This document shows, piece by piece, positions 53,903 through 62,337 of a DNA stretch of 64,000 nt; position 1 is the first letter of the stretch; the number at the start of each line of letters is the position of its first letter. The DNA lies in assembly GCA_947496865.1 (NCBI GenBank), contig CANMEE010000001.1, positions 1,603,501 to 1,667,500 on the forward strand, read 5' to 3'. The stretch comes from an uncultured Sphingomonadaceae bacterium. GTDB taxonomy: Bacteria; Pseudomonadota; Alphaproteobacteria; Sphingomonadales; Sphingomonadaceae. The notes under the pieces are model-generated. The model saw only the letters and a program-made list of their open reading frames with translations, was not told where the DNA came from and did no database searches. The position numbers and the translations under genes were made by a program.

Positions 53903-54571
53903 ATGGTGTCAGAAGAAAAATTGGACGACTGGAAGTGGATAACTGGCATTTTCGGGTTGCTGGCGGCTCTGATCACCGGAACCGGAGAGTTTCTGCTTCA
54001 CTATGATCCGCAAGCGCGGTTTACAGACGGACTGGCATTTTTTGAAGGGATCAGCGACGGTCGGACCAATTGGGGACATTTTCTGGGTGCCATGGGTGCG
54101 CCACTCTATGCAGTCGGCGGATTCCACATTTTTCTGATGCTACGCACTGCCAACTATCGCTGGGCTTTTATTCTGTTCATTGTAATGGCCTATGGCTGCG
54201 CATTTGGCGGAGTTTGGATGGGTTCAAGGGCATCGATCAGCGCCATTGTAAATGCGCCTCAATATGCCGAACTTGGTCATCTGGTCGAACTTTATGATCT
54301 TCGTTACGAAAGCCTGCTGAATATCACCCGAATTGCGGTGCTGCTGGTATCGGCAATCTATATCTGGCTCACGGCAAGCGGGCGCAGCGCCTATCCACGC
54401 TGGATGGCCTTTTTCAACCCGATCATCTTGTTGTTATTCAGTTTTGCTGTGTGGCTATTCTTGCCGGAAATAGGAAAATATATGATGCCGATTGCCCTCA
54501 ATCTGGGCTTTGGGGTGTTTTTCATCTTGTCGCTTATACTAGTCAGAACAGTTGATGCGACAAAAACTTAG
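53903..54571 (+). CDS. Six-TM membrane protein (DUF6796-like)
   Basis: A 222-residue multi-pass protein with about six helices (GLLAALITGTGEFLLHY, GHFLGAMGAPLYAVGGFHIF, WAFILFIVMAYGCAFGGV, ITRIAVLLVSAIYIW, PIILLLFSFAVWLFL and LGFGVFFILSLILV). The pattern TNWGHFLGAMGAPLYA fits DUF6796. The start is the ATG at 53903 with GGAATA upstream; an upstream GTG at 53888 adds five residues. The function is unknown. Confidence 0.7.
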   Translation: MVSEEKLDDWKWITGIFGLLAALITGTGEFLLHYDPQARFTDGLAFFEGISDGRTNWGHFLGAMGAPLYAVGGFHIFLMLRTANYRWAFILFIVMAYGCAFGGVWMGSRASISAIVNAPQYAELGHLVELYDLRYESLLNITRIAVLLVSAIYIWLTASGRSAYPRWMAFFNPIILLLFSFAVWLFLPEIGKYMMPIALNLGFGVFFILSLILVRTVDATKT

Positions 54572-54584
54572 CGAAGAGGTTGGC

Positions 54585-56240
54585 ATGGGAAAAGTTCTTA
54601 AACGCGTCGGATTTGGCTTTATTCTGCTGATTGCCACCATTATGTTGATAGTGGTCATAATGCAACGAATGGATGCGCAGATCGACTATGACGTATCCAC
54701 AGACGGCATTGAAATCCCGACATTTGAAGCCGTCGATATACCCTATGACCAAAGTCACGACAACAACACAACACTGCCCTTTGCCGCCAGCGGTGTCATC
54801 GATATCGATGGTGACGGCATCGAAGAGCTATTTCTGGGTGGGAGCCGATCACAACCGGATGGAGTATTCCGTTATGACAATGGCAATTTTGCTGAAGTCA
54901 GCAACAGTGGAATCACCAAGAAAAATGGCGAAGCAAGTCATGGTTCAACAGTTTTGGATGTCGACAAGGACGGGGATGATGATATCCTCGTAGCTCGTAG
55001 CGATGGAATCTGGCTTCACCTCAATGAAGGAGGAACTTTTTCCAATCAGAAACTCGATGCCATCATGCCCGGAAACACAACTGCTTTGGACATTGGCGTC
55101 GCCGATATCAATCGGGATGGTCATTTTGACATGTATGTTGGCGGCTATATTCGCAAAGACCAGGTCGAAGGACAGAATATTTTCAACCGGCCCGGATATG
55201 GCGGAACAAGCCAGATGTTTCTCAACAATGGCGACAACACATTCAAAAACATCACAAGGGAAAGTGGCCTAGAATATACCCACAACACATTTTTCGGTAT
55301 TTTTATAGACGTAGATGAAGATGGTTTTGAAGATCTGGTTGTGGTTCATGACACCGGCCAAGTGAGAACCTGGAAAAACAATGGCGACCTGACATTCACC
55401 AACATGCCTAACCCCAACAGCGATTTTAACAGCTACCCAATGGGCATCGCAGTTGCCGATTATGATAATGATGGCTTGGTCGATTTCTTCTTCTCAAACG
55501 TCGGCAGCACTCCGCCAAATTTCCTGATTCGCGGCGATACAACTGAGGATCAGGAAACCCATTGGAAGTGGTTGCTATTCAAGAATGAGGGGAATTTCAC
55601 ATTTTCTGATCAGGCTGAAAAAGCGAAACTTGCCGACTATGAATTCAGCTGGGGTGCAGTTTTTGAAGACTTGAACCTTGACGGCCGGGAAGATCTGATC
55701 GTCTCGGAAAATTATATCGGTCTGCCATTCCATAATTTTGAATTTCTGCGATCTCCGGGTCGCTTGATGATTCAAAATGCCAATGGGGAATTCGCCGCAC
55801 GCGGAAAAGAAGCGGGTGTGGTGAACAGGCGTTATTCCATTGCGCCGGTTACTGCTGATTTTAATGGCGATGGCAGACCGGATCTTGTGCACGTCAATAT
55901 CGCAGGACGTTCGCAAGCTTTTCTATCGAAGCCGGGCGGCGGCAAATCACTGAAAGTCAAATTGCCTAACCAGATCGAAAGCATCGGCGCGAAAATCTCG
56001 GTCATGACGAACAGCGGCAAAACCTATTCAAAATGGTTTATCCGGGGAGAGGGTCTGTCATCTGATAGCTCGCCAGTGTTGATATTTGGCCTGGGCGAGG
56101 AAGTGGCCAAATCGGTGAAAGTTCGTTTTCTTTCAGGCGAAGAAAGAGAACTAGATGGCCCGTTCTCCAACGGGCAAGCCTTGTTTAAGGCCCAGACGCA
56201 AGAAGCTGGATCTGACAGGGTAGTAAATGGAACGGAGTAG
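54585..56240 (+). CDS. FG-GAP/VCBS-repeat protein with C-terminal ASPIC/UnbV domain
   Basis: A 551-residue exported or membrane-anchored protein from ATG 54585, which has GAAGAGG 9 bases upstream. One TM helix (GFILLIATIMLIVVIM) leads into seven calcium-binding Asx-turns: DIDGDGIEE, DVDKDGDDD, DINRDGHFD, DVDEDGFED, DYDNDGLVD, DLNLDGRED and DFNGDGRPD. These mark the blades of an integrin-like beta propeller. The last ~85 residues (GAKISVMTNSGKTYSKWF, FGLGEEVAKSVKVRFLSGEE) are the ASPIC/UnbV domain. Such proteins sit on the cell surface or in the periplasm and may bind ligands with Ca2+. It overlaps the next gene by 14 bases. Confidence 0.87.
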   Translation: MGKVLKRVGFGFILLIATIMLIVVIMQRMDAQIDYDVSTDGIEIPTFEAVDIPYDQSHDNNTTLPFAASGVIDIDGDGIEELFLGGSRSQPDGVFRYDNGNFAEVSNSGITKKNGEASHGSTVLDVDKDGDDDILVARSDGIWLHLNEGGTFSNQKLDAIMPGNTTALDIGVADINRDGHFDMYVGGYIRKDQVEGQNIFNRPGYGGTSQMFLNNGDNTFKNITRESGLEYTHNTFFGIFIDVDEDGFEDLVVVHDTGQVRTWKNNGDLTFTNMPNPNSDFNSYPMGIAVADYDNDGLVDFFFSNVGSTPPNFLIRGDTTEDQETHWKWLLFKNEGNFTFSDQAEKAKLADYEFSWGAVFEDLNLDGREDLIVSENYIGLPFHNFEFLRSPGRLMIQNANGEFAARGKEAGVVNRRYSIAPVTADFNGDGRPDLVHVNIAGRSQAFLSKPGGGKSLKVKLPNQIESIGAKISVMTNSGKTYSKWFIRGEGLSSDSSPVLIFGLGEEVAKSVKVRFLSGEERELDGPFSNGQALFKAQTQEAGSDRVVNGTE

Positions 56241-56613
56241 TGTCCTGCAGCTCTTGGCTGGCACCTTGGCGCTCTATGGAGCCTATGCTGCCTTTGGAAT
56301 TTCTCAAGTGCACCTGGCCGGGGTTGAACCCTGTCCAACCATTGGTCCCGTTCCAGCCTGCTATATAGTGTTTGCTGGTTATGTTGCCATGTTGTCCGCC
56401 ATGATCCGGTCCACAAAATGGCTATTCCTGATAGGATGGCTTCCCGTTTTCCTGCTGGCGGCATCTGGCGTGATGGCAGAGATAATTTCCGATGTTCCGG
56501 TATGTCCACAAACCGATGGAGGAATTCCGAAATGCTATTTCTCATTCGGAATTTCTCTAATCCTCGGATTGTTGGGCTGGATGGCACTTCGATCCAAAGA
56601 AGAGGCGGAATAG
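56227..56613 (+). CDS. Small four-TM protein with two Cys-Pro/Cys-Tyr pairs
   Basis: A 128-residue membrane protein. Two periplasmic loops each carry a matched pair: CPTIGPVPACY and CPQTDGGIPKCY, about 70 residues apart, each just before a TM helix. The pattern C-P-x(n)-P-x-C-Y suggests a DsbB/VKOR-like or Cys-redox membrane protein, but the spacing is not the classical one. The gene overlaps the FG-GAP protein's end by 14 bases and has AGGGTAG just before its ATG. A redoxin lipoprotein is four genes upstream, so a shared periplasmic thiol function is possible but unproven. Confidence 0.65.
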   Translation: MERSSVLQLLAGTLALYGAYAAFGISQVHLAGVEPCPTIGPVPACYIVFAGYVAMLSAMIRSTKWLFLIGWLPVFLLAASGVMAEIISDVPVCPQTDGGIPKCYFSFGISLILGLLGWMALRSKEEAE

Positions 56614-56651
56614 CATGACGAAGACTTTTTTAACATGGCAGAGAGGTAAAT

Positions 56652-57659
56652 TTGGAAAATCATATGCCGCAAAAAATAAAAGCATTAGCGGATCATGGGG
56701 GGCTATTATACTCAGCCTGCATAGGCACCGACGGCGCCAACATGCCAATGGATGTAAATGGTATCCCTGCTTACCGACCAGAAGAGCATTATTATTGGCT
56801 CCATATGTGCGCATCGCACGAAGATACCCGTACTTATCTGGAACAGCATACAAAGCTCGATGATCTCATTATCGACGCTCTGTTAGCCGAGGATACCCGT
56901 CCTCGCACTTTGGGCCGTCAGGAAGGGACGCTTTTGGTGTTGCGTGCCATGAATTTTACGTCTGGCGGTAAGCCCGAAGACATGATTTCGTTACGTTTAT
57001 GGGTTGAACCGGGCATGGTCCTGACAACCCGGCTGCGTGATGCAAAAGCGATAGAAGATCTAAAGACGATGATCGCCGAAAATGATGCACCCAAGCGGGC
57101 CGGAAAATTCGTCACCGCAATCACTGATCGCGTTTATTCCCGGATGGAACCGGTGCTGGATGATCTTGAAGACGATACCGCGAAACTAGAAGAGCAGATT
57201 GCGAAGAAAGAAATCGAACACGCGTCCGAGAATGCATCACCGTTACGCATCAAAGCAACTATTTTACGACGCCATATTGTGCCTCAGCATGCTGCGCTGA
57301 CAAACCTAATTCGAATTAGGCCTGAATGGCTGAAAGACGAAGATGTTGAACAGTTGCTGGAAAGCGAAGATCAGATTACCAGATATGTGGAGAGTTTGAA
57401 CGATATTCGTGATCGATTGATCATATTGAATGACGAAATTTCAAGGCAGAACGATCAACGCATGTCTGCTACAAACTATTTGTTTGCACTGGCTGCTACA
57501 ATTTTTCTTCCACTGACTTTCATTACCGGATTACTTGGCGTGAATGTCGCCGGAATTCCGGGCATGGAAAATGATTCTGCATTCGCGACCCTGGTGGCTT
57601 TCTGTTTCGTCGCTGTGGTCATTCAGGTTGCTTTCTTCCGCAGAAAAGGTTGGTTTTAG
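56652..57659 (+). CDS. zntB: CorA-family divalent metal transporter, ZntB-like
   Basis: A 335-residue protein of the CorA superfamily. The N-terminal cytosolic domain leads to two C-terminal TM helices, with the pore signature GVNVAGIPG in place of GMN, as in ZntB. TM1 begins NYLFALAATIFLPLTFITGLLG and TM2 AFATLVAFCFVAVVIQVAFF (positions about 290-330). ZntB mediates zinc transport. The start is TTG 56652 with GAGAGG 7 bases upstream; the ATG at 56664 is possible. Confidence 0.9.
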   Translation: MENHMPQKIKALADHGGLLYSACIGTDGANMPMDVNGIPAYRPEEHYYWLHMCASHEDTRTYLEQHTKLDDLIIDALLAEDTRPRTLGRQEGTLLVLRAMNFTSGGKPEDMISLRLWVEPGMVLTTRLRDAKAIEDLKTMIAENDAPKRAGKFVTAITDRVYSRMEPVLDDLEDDTAKLEEQIAKKEIEHASENASPLRIKATILRRHIVPQHAALTNLIRIRPEWLKDEDVEQLLESEDQITRYVESLNDIRDRLIILNDEISRQNDQRMSATNYLFALAATIFLPLTFITGLLGVNVAGIPGMENDSAFATLVAFCFVAVVIQVAFFRRKGWF

Positions 57660-57760
57660 GCTCTTAAGGTGATTCAGGAGTAAATTTGCCAAGATCGGTA
57701 TTGCCCCTACTTTTTCACACTGGTTGAAGACCGACCAATAGCCTGATACTTGTCGTGCGA

Positions 57761-58417
57761 ATGAGCCAACGTTTTTCAAAAAATTTATCCGACAAAGACG
57801 GTGTAATGAAAATCGGAGACTCTGATGAAGCAGACTTGGTCTCGCGACTGGTGCGCGGTGACGAAGACGCTTTTGCAACGACGGTGAAAGAAAATGCTGG
57901 CTGGATGCTCAATCTGGCAAGGCGGTTCACGAATTGCGATGCCGACGCGGCAGATTGTGTGCAGGAATCTTTTGCAATTTTGTTCAAGAAAATTGGCGAG
58001 TTTCAAGGACGTTCTAAACTTAAGACCTGGCTGCACCGCGTAGTCGTCAATCAAGCATTGATGAAGATAAGAAAAAAGACAAATCTGCGGGAGCAATCGC
58101 TCGACCAATATCTACCTGAGTTTGACCGCAATGGGCTAAGAATTGGTCCGGTGCGCATTTCAGATGAATCGGTAGAATCGCTGATTTCCAACAAAGAGAT
58201 AGCCATGAAGGTCCGGTTGGCAATCGCCGAACTTCCAGATATTTTTCGGGTAATATTGATCTTGCGTGATCTGGAAGGATATTCAACGGCAGAAACGGCA
58301 GAGCTGCTGGAAATTGAAGAAGGTGCGGTCAGAACCCGTTTGCACCGGGCGCGCCACGCCTTGCGAAAAATTCTTGAACCCACATTGGGTGCCAAATATC
58401 TCGGAGATATTCTGTAG
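57761..58417 (+). CDS. ECF-type RNA polymerase sigma factor
   Basis: A sigma-70 family factor of about 218 residues. Region 2 (ADCVQESFAILFKKIGEFQG, LKTWLHRVVVNQALMKIR) and region 4 (ELPDIFRVILILRDLEGYSTAETAELLEIEEGAVRTRLHRARHALRK, shown here in its parts) are complete. The stop and the start of the anti-sigma gene share a base (TAGTG), so it is paired with its regulator. The start is uncertain: ATG 57761 is used, GTG 57755 and ATG 57806 remain possible. The linked genes do not tell which signal it answers. Confidence 0.9.
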   Translation: MSQRFSKNLSDKDGVMKIGDSDEADLVSRLVRGDEDAFATTVKENAGWMLNLARRFTNCDADAADCVQESFAILFKKIGEFQGRSKLKTWLHRVVVNQALMKIRKKTNLREQSLDQYLPEFDRNGLRIGPVRISDESVESLISNKEIAMKVRLAIAELPDIFRVILILRDLEGYSTAETAELLEIEEGAVRTRLHRARHALRKILEPTLGAKYLGDIL

Positions 58418-58794
58418 TGCCCGAACCTAAGAAACCCAGCATATTTAGAAAGTTATTCCGTAGCTTGCTCCGGAGCCCGATAACACGTCCGGTTATTCAG
58501 CGGATGGGTGGGTCGATGCTGCGCCATATGCCCGGCCAGATTACCTGCCGGCAATTTGAAGATTTTTTGGTTGATTATCTGGAAGATCGACTGACGGCTG
58601 AGCAGAAAAAATTGTTTCAGCGTCACATGAAAGTCTGCCCGATGTGCCGAGCCAGTTTGCATAGCTATCTAAAAGTGATCGAGATGGGACAAGCAGTATG
58701 TGCGGAAGATGACAAGGATCATGTGTTTGACGCTGCACCCCAGGAACTCATCGATGCGATTATCGATGTTGCGCGGAAAAATAAACCCAAGTAG
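58417..58794 (+). CDS. Zinc-finger anti-sigma factor
   Basis: A 125-residue protein with the zf-HC2 pattern. His70, Cys74 and Cys77 lie in RHMKVCPMC, with Cys44 (ITCRQFEDFLVDYLEDRLT) as the fourth ligand. There is no TM helix, so it is a soluble anti-sigma, as in redox- or metal-responsive pairs. The GTG start overlaps the sigma factor stop by one base. Zinc loss or Cys oxidation would release the sigma factor; this is known of the family, not shown here. Confidence 0.85.
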   Translation: MPEPKKPSIFRKLFRSLLRSPITRPVIQRMGGSMLRHMPGQITCRQFEDFLVDYLEDRLTAEQKKLFQRHMKVCPMCRASLHSYLKVIEMGQAVCAEDDKDHVFDAAPQELIDAIIDVARKNKPK

Positions 58795-59319
58795 CCTTTA
58801 TTTTTGGTAAACAGCTTTGATCTGTAAAAAATCAATGCCAAATCGTTAGGCGTCAATAGAGAAAATTCTGTCTATTCATTTAGTATCTCGCACTCATCGC
58901 CTTTATCTGCAATTCTCCAGTTCGTTCAACGCCTACGAGCAATGGGCCCAATCAATGTTGATGCCTGATGAAGCGATCAACAGATTCGATAGCTTTGTAG
59001 TTTGGTCGCGATCAAAGTTTACAACTGCAATAACGGCGATCGAGTGATTGTAATTTGGCCCAGAAGATCGAACCTAGATCCGATTTCGGGATGTTGCATC
59101 TCGTTGTAGCAGCTGAAGGATATTCCGATCCGAATCGTCAAATTTTTCTATTTAACTTTCCTTTAGGCGAAAAATATTATCAATAAAGGAAGGTTTACGC
59201 GATATTTTAGAATTGTATTTCACTCCGAGATCAAAGATAATTTGCATTAAAGGAGACACATTCAATACAATCCATTTCAAATCAGGCACTGTGCATTCAA
59301 GATCGTTTTTCTTCGTTGG
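58795..59319. other. Gene-free stretch
   Basis: About 525 bases between the anti-sigma gene and the cysteine synthase remnant. No credible ORF, repeat or hairpin stands out. Only the last part of it is read through by the remnant's frame. Confidence 0.5.
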
Positions 59320-59566
59320 CGAGCATGGTGGGGAACAAAGGTTGGCGTCGCAACTCGGTTTCGCCGTCGGTATTTCATCTGGCGCCAATGTAATTGGTGC
59401 GCTGCTGGCACAGGACCAGATTGGCCCAGAGGCGACCGTTGTGACTGTATTTTGTGATGATAATAAAAAGTACTTGTCGACAGATCTTGTCCGAACAGGG
59501 CCCGTCAGGCCGGATTACATTTCACCGGACTTGGAGCTGTTTGGCTTTCAGTCCATCACCGGCTAG
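59320..59566 (+). pseudogene. C-terminal remnant of cysteine synthase
   Basis: The last ~75 codons match the C-terminus of CysK-type PLP enzymes: [37 protein letters not shown] and [15 protein letters not shown]. The preceding ~35 codons of the frame have no resemblance, and the first two thirds of the enzyme, including the PLP lysine, are missing. It is a deletion remnant rather than a gene. An island-driven rearrangement is a plausible cause. Confidence 0.82.
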
Positions 59567-59611
59567 CTGTATAGCCCTTGATTTTCCACATTTGCCTTGA
59601 GGGAATTTCGA

Positions 59612-60724
59612 TTGATCAACCAGAATGAAGCTTATGGAGTTTTCTGCGAAGAATATTCGGGTGCCAGGACAGAATTCTGTGATCTTGCTCAGAAGCTGGG
59701 TGCGGAAGTTCACCGTTTTGAGCACCCTTTGTCCGAAACTTCGCAGGATGGGGGCTTTGGCATAGATACTGCCCGCTTTGGTCCGCCGGACGCAACAAAG
59801 CTCCTTGTTATGATAAGTGGAACGCATGGGCCTGAACTCCTCGCTGGGACAGCCATGCAGCTGCACTGGATGCGCAATTATTCGAGCGAACGGGAAGATG
59901 ACGAGGCCGTTTTGCTCATTCACGCGGCCAATGCCTACGGCTGTGCGCATGTTAGGCGAACAACAGAGAATAATGTCGATCTGAACCGGAATTTTTGCGA
60001 CTTTGCTTCCTCGCCAAAAGGCACAGAACTTTCACGATCCGTGCAACACGCTCTTTGTCGCTCAAGCAAGACTGGCCCAAACACAGTGCGGGCCATGCTG
60101 GACCTTCGATACCTTTCAGTCAGGCATAGCAAGCAGGCCGTAGTGGAAGAGATTGCCAGCGGGCAGTCCTTTAGGCCAGACGGGATCGGATACGGTGGGA
60201 CAGAGCCGGAATGGGCAAATAAAACGATCAAATTGATTTGCGAGGCTCATTTTACCAAAGCGCGGAAGATCGCAATTATCGATTGGCATACCGGCATCGG
60301 CTCATACGCAGAACCCAGTTTTCTTTGCTTTGATGAGATTGGATCTCCTGAAATCGAACGTGCCAGATTATGGTTCGGTGAGCGTGCAGCGAACAACAAT
60401 GCCGACTTCGCCTCGGGTGAGCGGCCAAGTTATCGGGGGCTCTTGGTGCGTGCAGTACAGGACATCGCCAAGAGGTTGGGTGCCGAAACCACTGCACTGG
60501 TGATCGAGTTTGGAACCTACTCCAATACCAAGATGCTCACCGGCCTACTGTACGATAGATGGCTTCAAAACCCTCCCAAAGGTGCGAAGAGCAGCGCAAT
60601 CGCCGAGATCGAAAGCCAGCTTTCAAAGCTCTTCTACCCGACCGATCCCAAGTGGCGAGAAAGCGTGCTGCGCAATGGTGATCAAATCATCTCTGAAACA
60701 CTCAATGGACTCGGAAAATGGTGA
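59612..60724 (+). CDS. DUF2817 / M14-like zinc carboxypeptidase family protein
   Basis: A 370-residue protein. The M14-like metal core is visible: SGTHGPELLAG (His and Glu ligands), NNVDLNRNFCDF (substrate-binding Asn-Arg) and IIDWHTGIG (third metal His). Near the end, ALVIEFGTYSN holds the catalytic Glu region. Most DUF2817 proteins are uncharacterised amidohydrolase-type peptidases. The start is set at TTG 59612, because GAGGGA lies 7 bases upstream; an earlier TTG at 59597 lacks one. It shares four bases with the next gene. Confidence 0.85.
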   Translation: MINQNEAYGVFCEEYSGARTEFCDLAQKLGAEVHRFEHPLSETSQDGGFGIDTARFGPPDATKLLVMISGTHGPELLAGTAMQLHWMRNYSSEREDDEAVLLIHAANAYGCAHVRRTTENNVDLNRNFCDFASSPKGTELSRSVQHALCRSSKTGPNTVRAMLDLRYLSVRHSKQAVVEEIASGQSFRPDGIGYGGTEPEWANKTIKLICEAHFTKARKIAIIDWHTGIGSYAEPSFLCFDEIGSPEIERARLWFGERAANNNADFASGERPSYRGLLVRAVQDIAKRLGAETTALVIEFGTYSNTKMLTGLLYDRWLQNPPKGAKSSAIAEIESQLSKLFYPTDPKWRESVLRNGDQIISETLNGLGKW

Positions 60725-61548
60725 GCGAAGAGCGCGCGGTGAACGGTTTTGAATTCGACCACTTAGTTGTGAAGGTCGCATCACTTGAGCGCGCCATTCA
60801 GGATTTTCGCGCCGCTGGTTTTGCTGTGGCTCCAGGTGGCTCGCATGGATTGACTGAGAACGCGTTGATTGTCTTTAAGGACGGGACTTACATTGAATTG
60901 CTAGCGGTCCAGAACAAGCTCAAATCTAAGTTGATGCGTTTGGCAAGTGCGGTCGGCTTTTTGAGCTTTCAAGCGAGCCGCAGGAGTGACATTTACTCGC
61001 GTTTGATACCATGGATGGGGGCTCGGGTAGGGCCTATCGATTGGTGTGTGCGAGTGACCAGCCTTGAGCAAATACGCAGGGCTTGGGAAAAGTATGGCGT
61101 TGCTTGCTTGGATAGCCAGAGCTTTCATCGCGCACTGCCTGACGGGAGAAGTGCGAAATGGCTTTTGGGAGGAGGAAAAGATTCGGAGCTCCCGTTCTTA
61201 CTGGAGGACATCAGTGAAAGAACAATCAGAGTCCCTGACAGCTCAACCGATCATGAGAACGGTGCGACGGGAATTCGGCGACTGATTATACACCCCAAAA
61301 ACCACTTCGGCCTGTATCGCAGATTGCAGACAGTCTTTGCATCACAAATTTCGGAGACTGAGGGCAAGGTCAACTTATCCCTTGGATCGTCGATTGTTCA
61401 ATTTTGCCAAAGTTCCGATGCATCAGAGCGATTTGCTGTAGAGATATCTGTTGCTGATGCAGATACAACGAAGTTGGAGATTCTACGAATCTGCAATACG
61501 CAGATCCTCATTCCTCGCTCGGGTACTGTCAGAGCGAATACACCGTGA
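60718..61548 (+). CDS. Glyoxalase-like (VOC-type) domain protein
   Basis: A 276-residue protein. The N-terminal 150 residues fit a Glyoxalase_3/VOC module: FEFDHLVVKVASLERAIQDF, FAVAPGGSHGLTENALIVF and YIELLAV, with a His and a Glu in metal positions. The C-terminal half (IRRLIIHPKNHFGLYRRLQTV) is a second, weaker repeat of the fold. It starts inside the DUF2817 stop region (ATGGTGA), so the two are translationally coupled. The substrate is unknown. Confidence 0.78.
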   Translation: MVSEERAVNGFEFDHLVVKVASLERAIQDFRAAGFAVAPGGSHGLTENALIVFKDGTYIELLAVQNKLKSKLMRLASAVGFLSFQASRRSDIYSRLIPWMGARVGPIDWCVRVTSLEQIRRAWEKYGVACLDSQSFHRALPDGRSAKWLLGGGKDSELPFLLEDISERTIRVPDSSTDHENGATGIRRLIIHPKNHFGLYRRLQTVFASQISETEGKVNLSLGSSIVQFCQSSDASERFAVEISVADADTTKLEILRICNTQILIPRSGTVRANTP

Positions 61549-61745
61549 ATTCCTAATAGGTTAAACCGGAATTCGACATTCAAAAATACCTTTCTGTTCT
61601 TTCTATGCTCCTCCAATGTTCTCCGCGAAGATCCGCTCGAGCGCCGACAAACCGGATGGTTTGAAGGAAGACGAACCAAAGTGCGGTTAGTCTGACAAAC
61701 ATTACCGAATTAAGTTAAAGTGATCAGAAGAGCATCACGCTGCAT

Positions 61746-61937
61746 TTGAAGAACCCAGAACAGTTTCCAGGGCGCGGACTGGCCGCAATTTTGGATAGAG
61801 TAAATCGCAAGTTTACCGGGTCTGATCTCATCATCTCAGTCAACGGTACAAACCGAACACACGAAGAAGCGATGGCGACCATAGCTCACTTTCGAAGTGG
61901 GACGCTGGGCAACCTCCAATGTCCGCTTCCGGGATAA
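61746..61937 (+). pseudogene. Possible PDZ-domain scrap
   Basis: A 63-codon frame with a TTG start and the string DLIISVNGTNRTHEEA, similar to the DxIxxVNG strand of PDZ domains in DegP-type proteases. It has no ribosome binding site and ends in the palindrome at 61920. Too short for a call beyond remnant. Confidence 0.3.
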
Positions 61938-61943
61938 AGCGGA
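61920..61943 (+). repeat. Intergenic palindrome, family copy 9 (CGGGAT-loop subtype)
   Basis: TGTCCGCTTCCGGGAT followed by AAAGCGGA. A second partial arm (GGGGCGCAAAGCGGACTCTAG) begins near 61966. It lies about 160 bases before the tRNA-Glu fragment, like the palindromes at the other two modules. Confidence 0.7.
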
Positions 61944-62104
61944 ATGCATGGGAAGGTCGGAAATTGGGGCGCAAAGCGGACTCTAGTTTTACATTTGGAA
62001 CGACATTGGGAAGGTTCGATTTTCAATCCAAGCAAAAACAAAATGGTGGACTGAGAAAGAAAATTTCATTATTTATCAATAGTATCAAAGACTTAAGTGA
62101 GTAG

Positions 62105-62149
62105 TGGTGACCCCTACGGGAATCGAACCCGTGTTTCAGCCGTGAAAGG
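62105..62149 (-). other. tRNA-Glu 3' half, attachment site of a right-hand element
   Basis: On the minus strand the sequence reads CCTTTCACGGCTG, then AAACACGGGTTCGATT, then CCCGT, AGGGGTC, A, CCA. CTTTCAC is a normal anticodon loop for tRNA-Glu(UUC) with its 3' stem strand, T-arm and acceptor 3' strand. The 5' half is missing: the expected pairing strand GACCCCT and D-arm do not follow. A clean break at the anticodon loop is characteristic of a tRNA-integrating element, whose inner end this marks; an intact tRNA-Glu is expected beyond the right window edge. Confidence 0.8.
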
Positions 62150-62337
62150 TACAAAGCCCGGTTTTGTGCGGGTTACAGAGGTTTTACGGGGTTAAATGAG
62201 TCCATTAGATATCAATGGGTTATGACTTGGGGGTTAAAAATTATCAAACTATGGACACGATACTAACGATAAAAAGAGATGGCTTGTTGAATAGTAGAAA
62301 ACACACTTACTATTTGCGGAAGCATAAAAAGTTCAGT

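Larger units (their letters stand above)
61549..62337. other. Gap with remnant, palindrome and element boundary
   Basis: About 790 bases. A frame at 61746-61937 contains a PDZ-like scrap (DLIISVNGTNRTHEEA), low-confidence remnant only. The palindrome at 61920 and the tRNA-Glu fragment at 62105 lie in it. Right of 62150 the base composition becomes AT-rich. Confidence 0.5.
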
